Source: Spartobacteria bacterium UBA6821
Lineage (GTDB): Bacteria; Verrucomicrobiota; Verrucomicrobiia; Chthoniobacterales; UBA6821
Direction of reading: 5' to 3'
Length of the DNA stretch: 5,092 nucleotides
Assembly: GCA_002452515.1 (NCBI GenBank)
Contig: DKEN01000059.1
Coordinates: 10,398-15,489 of the forward strand
The notes below the pieces were generated by a model, which worked only from the letters and a program-made list of their open reading frames with translations, was not told where the DNA came from and ran no database searches. A program made the position numbers and the translations under genes. This document shows positions 4,492 to 5,092 of this stretch, one piece after another; the stretch's first letter is position 1; every line of letters starts with the position of its first letter.

Positions 4492-5092
4492 ATGAGCAAC
4501 CGCATCCGATGGGGCATCTTGGGAACCGGTGGCATTGCGAATTCCTTCGTTAAAGATCTGAAAGCCACCGGCCACCAGGTGACGGCTGTCGGATCGAGAA
4601 CCTGTGAAGCGGCGGAGCGGTTCGCCGCGCAACACGGCATTGCAAGGGCGCACGCCTCCTATGAGGCCCTTGTGCATGATGATCAGGTTGATGTTGTCTA
4701 TGTCTCGACCCCTCATCCCTTTCACCTGTCAAACGCTCTGCTGGCTCTGGAGGCTGGCAAACATGTCCTGGTTGAGAAACCTCTGACGATCAATGCCAGC
4801 GAGGCACGAGCGTTGGAAGCCGTTGCCAAGCAAAAAGGTCTTGTCGCCCTTGAGGCCATGTGGACGCGATGGCTGCCTCACATGGTTCGTATTCGGGAGA
4901 TTCTCGCGAGCGGTGCCTTGGGAGAACTTCGCACTCTGTTGGCTGACCACACCCAGAAGCTCCCCGATGACCCTGCGCACCGCATTAACGCGCTTGAACT
5001 TGGAGGAGGTGCCCTGCTTGATCTCGGGATTTATCCGATCTCCTTTGCATCGCAACTCTTTGGCAAACCGACCAGCATCGTGGCCACGTCCA
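4492..5092 (+). CDS. Gfo/Idh/MocA-family NAD(P)-dependent oxidoreductase, dihydrodiol dehydrogenase-like (3' end outside window)
   Basis: ATG 4492 opens a frame that stays open to the right edge (200 codons); the family is usually about 320-370 residues, so the C-terminus is missing. Residues 5-16, IRWGILGTGGIA, form the Rossmann dinucleotide loop (GxGxxA). YVSTPHPFH (70-78) and VLVEKPLT (92-99) give the conserved EKP signature, whose lysine acts in hydride transfer in this family. EAMWTRWLP (121-129) is typical of the trans-dihydrodiol or xylose dehydrogenase-like subgroup. GGGALLDLGIYPI (171-183) carries the conserved Asp and Tyr of the substrate site. It is a cytoplasmic enzyme oxidising or reducing sugars or diols; the substrate cannot be read from the sequence. 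It starts 72 nt after the surface-protein stop codon. The gap has a TTGACA box (4420-4425) but no well-spaced -10 and no terminator, so co-transcription from upstream is possible. The ribosome binding site is weak. Confidence 0.93.
   Translation, partial: MSNRIRWGILGTGGIANSFVKDLKATGHQVTAVGSRTCEAAERFAAQHGIARAHASYEALVHDDQVDVVYVSTPHPFHLSNALLALEAGKHVLVEKPLTINASEARALEAVAKQKGLVALEAMWTRWLPHMVRIREILASGALGELRTLLADHTQKLPDDPAHRINALELGGGALLDLGIYPISFASQLFGKPTSIVATS

Noticed and set aside
4369..5055. Several minus-strand ORFs opposite the oxidoreductase
   Set aside because: They are antisense to a clear Rossmann-fold gene and have no recognisable motifs.
1..5092. CRISPR array, riboswitch, retron or toxin-antitoxin module
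   Set aside because: I looked for regularly spaced direct repeats, known aptamer-like cores, reverse transcriptase motifs and small overlapping gene pairs and saw none.

Overview
The window looks like an accessory stretch of a Verrucomicrobiota-type chromosome. The main pointer is a signal-peptide protein of the autotransporter-associated beta-strand type with a PEP-CTERM tail. An IS66-type TnpA remnant and a Gfo/Idh/MocA oxidoreductase are compatible with this. The phylum call is an inference from gene style, not from a marker gene.

Layout, left to right. (1) 2-274: the C-terminal end of an AT-rich gene for a small protein with two membrane segments, running in from the left edge. (2) 275-435: a gap with a 73-nt inverted-repeat element, then a strong symmetrical terminator. 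(3) About 436-986: remains of an IS66-family insertion sequence. Its tnpA reads on in frame through an amber codon, so it is called a pseudogene. (4) 987-2206: two unrecognised genes in tandem, which I align to each other as divergent paralogues. The first is followed by a terminator and the second is preceded by a perfect extended -10 promoter. (5) 2455-2538, minus strand: a complete tRNA-Leu with encoded CCA, whose best fold gives the rare anticodon AAG. (6) 2734-4419: a 561-aa exported repeat protein with six degenerate repeats of 23-28 residues and a PEP-CTERM anchor. (7) 4492 to the right edge: the N-terminal 200 residues of an NAD(P)-dependent oxidoreductase resembling dihydrodiol dehydrogenase.

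The genes do not form one pathway. The left half (IS remnant, orphan paralogues, composition change) lies on the 3' side of the tRNA gene, which is where integrated elements usually sit. I found no integrase and no clear duplicated tRNA end inside the window. The right half looks like ordinary chromosome: a surface protein with its own promoter and a metabolic gene 72 nt downstream.

The best candidates for something undescribed are the paralogous pair at 987-2206, with its possibly leaderless second gene, and the tRNA-Leu(AAG).
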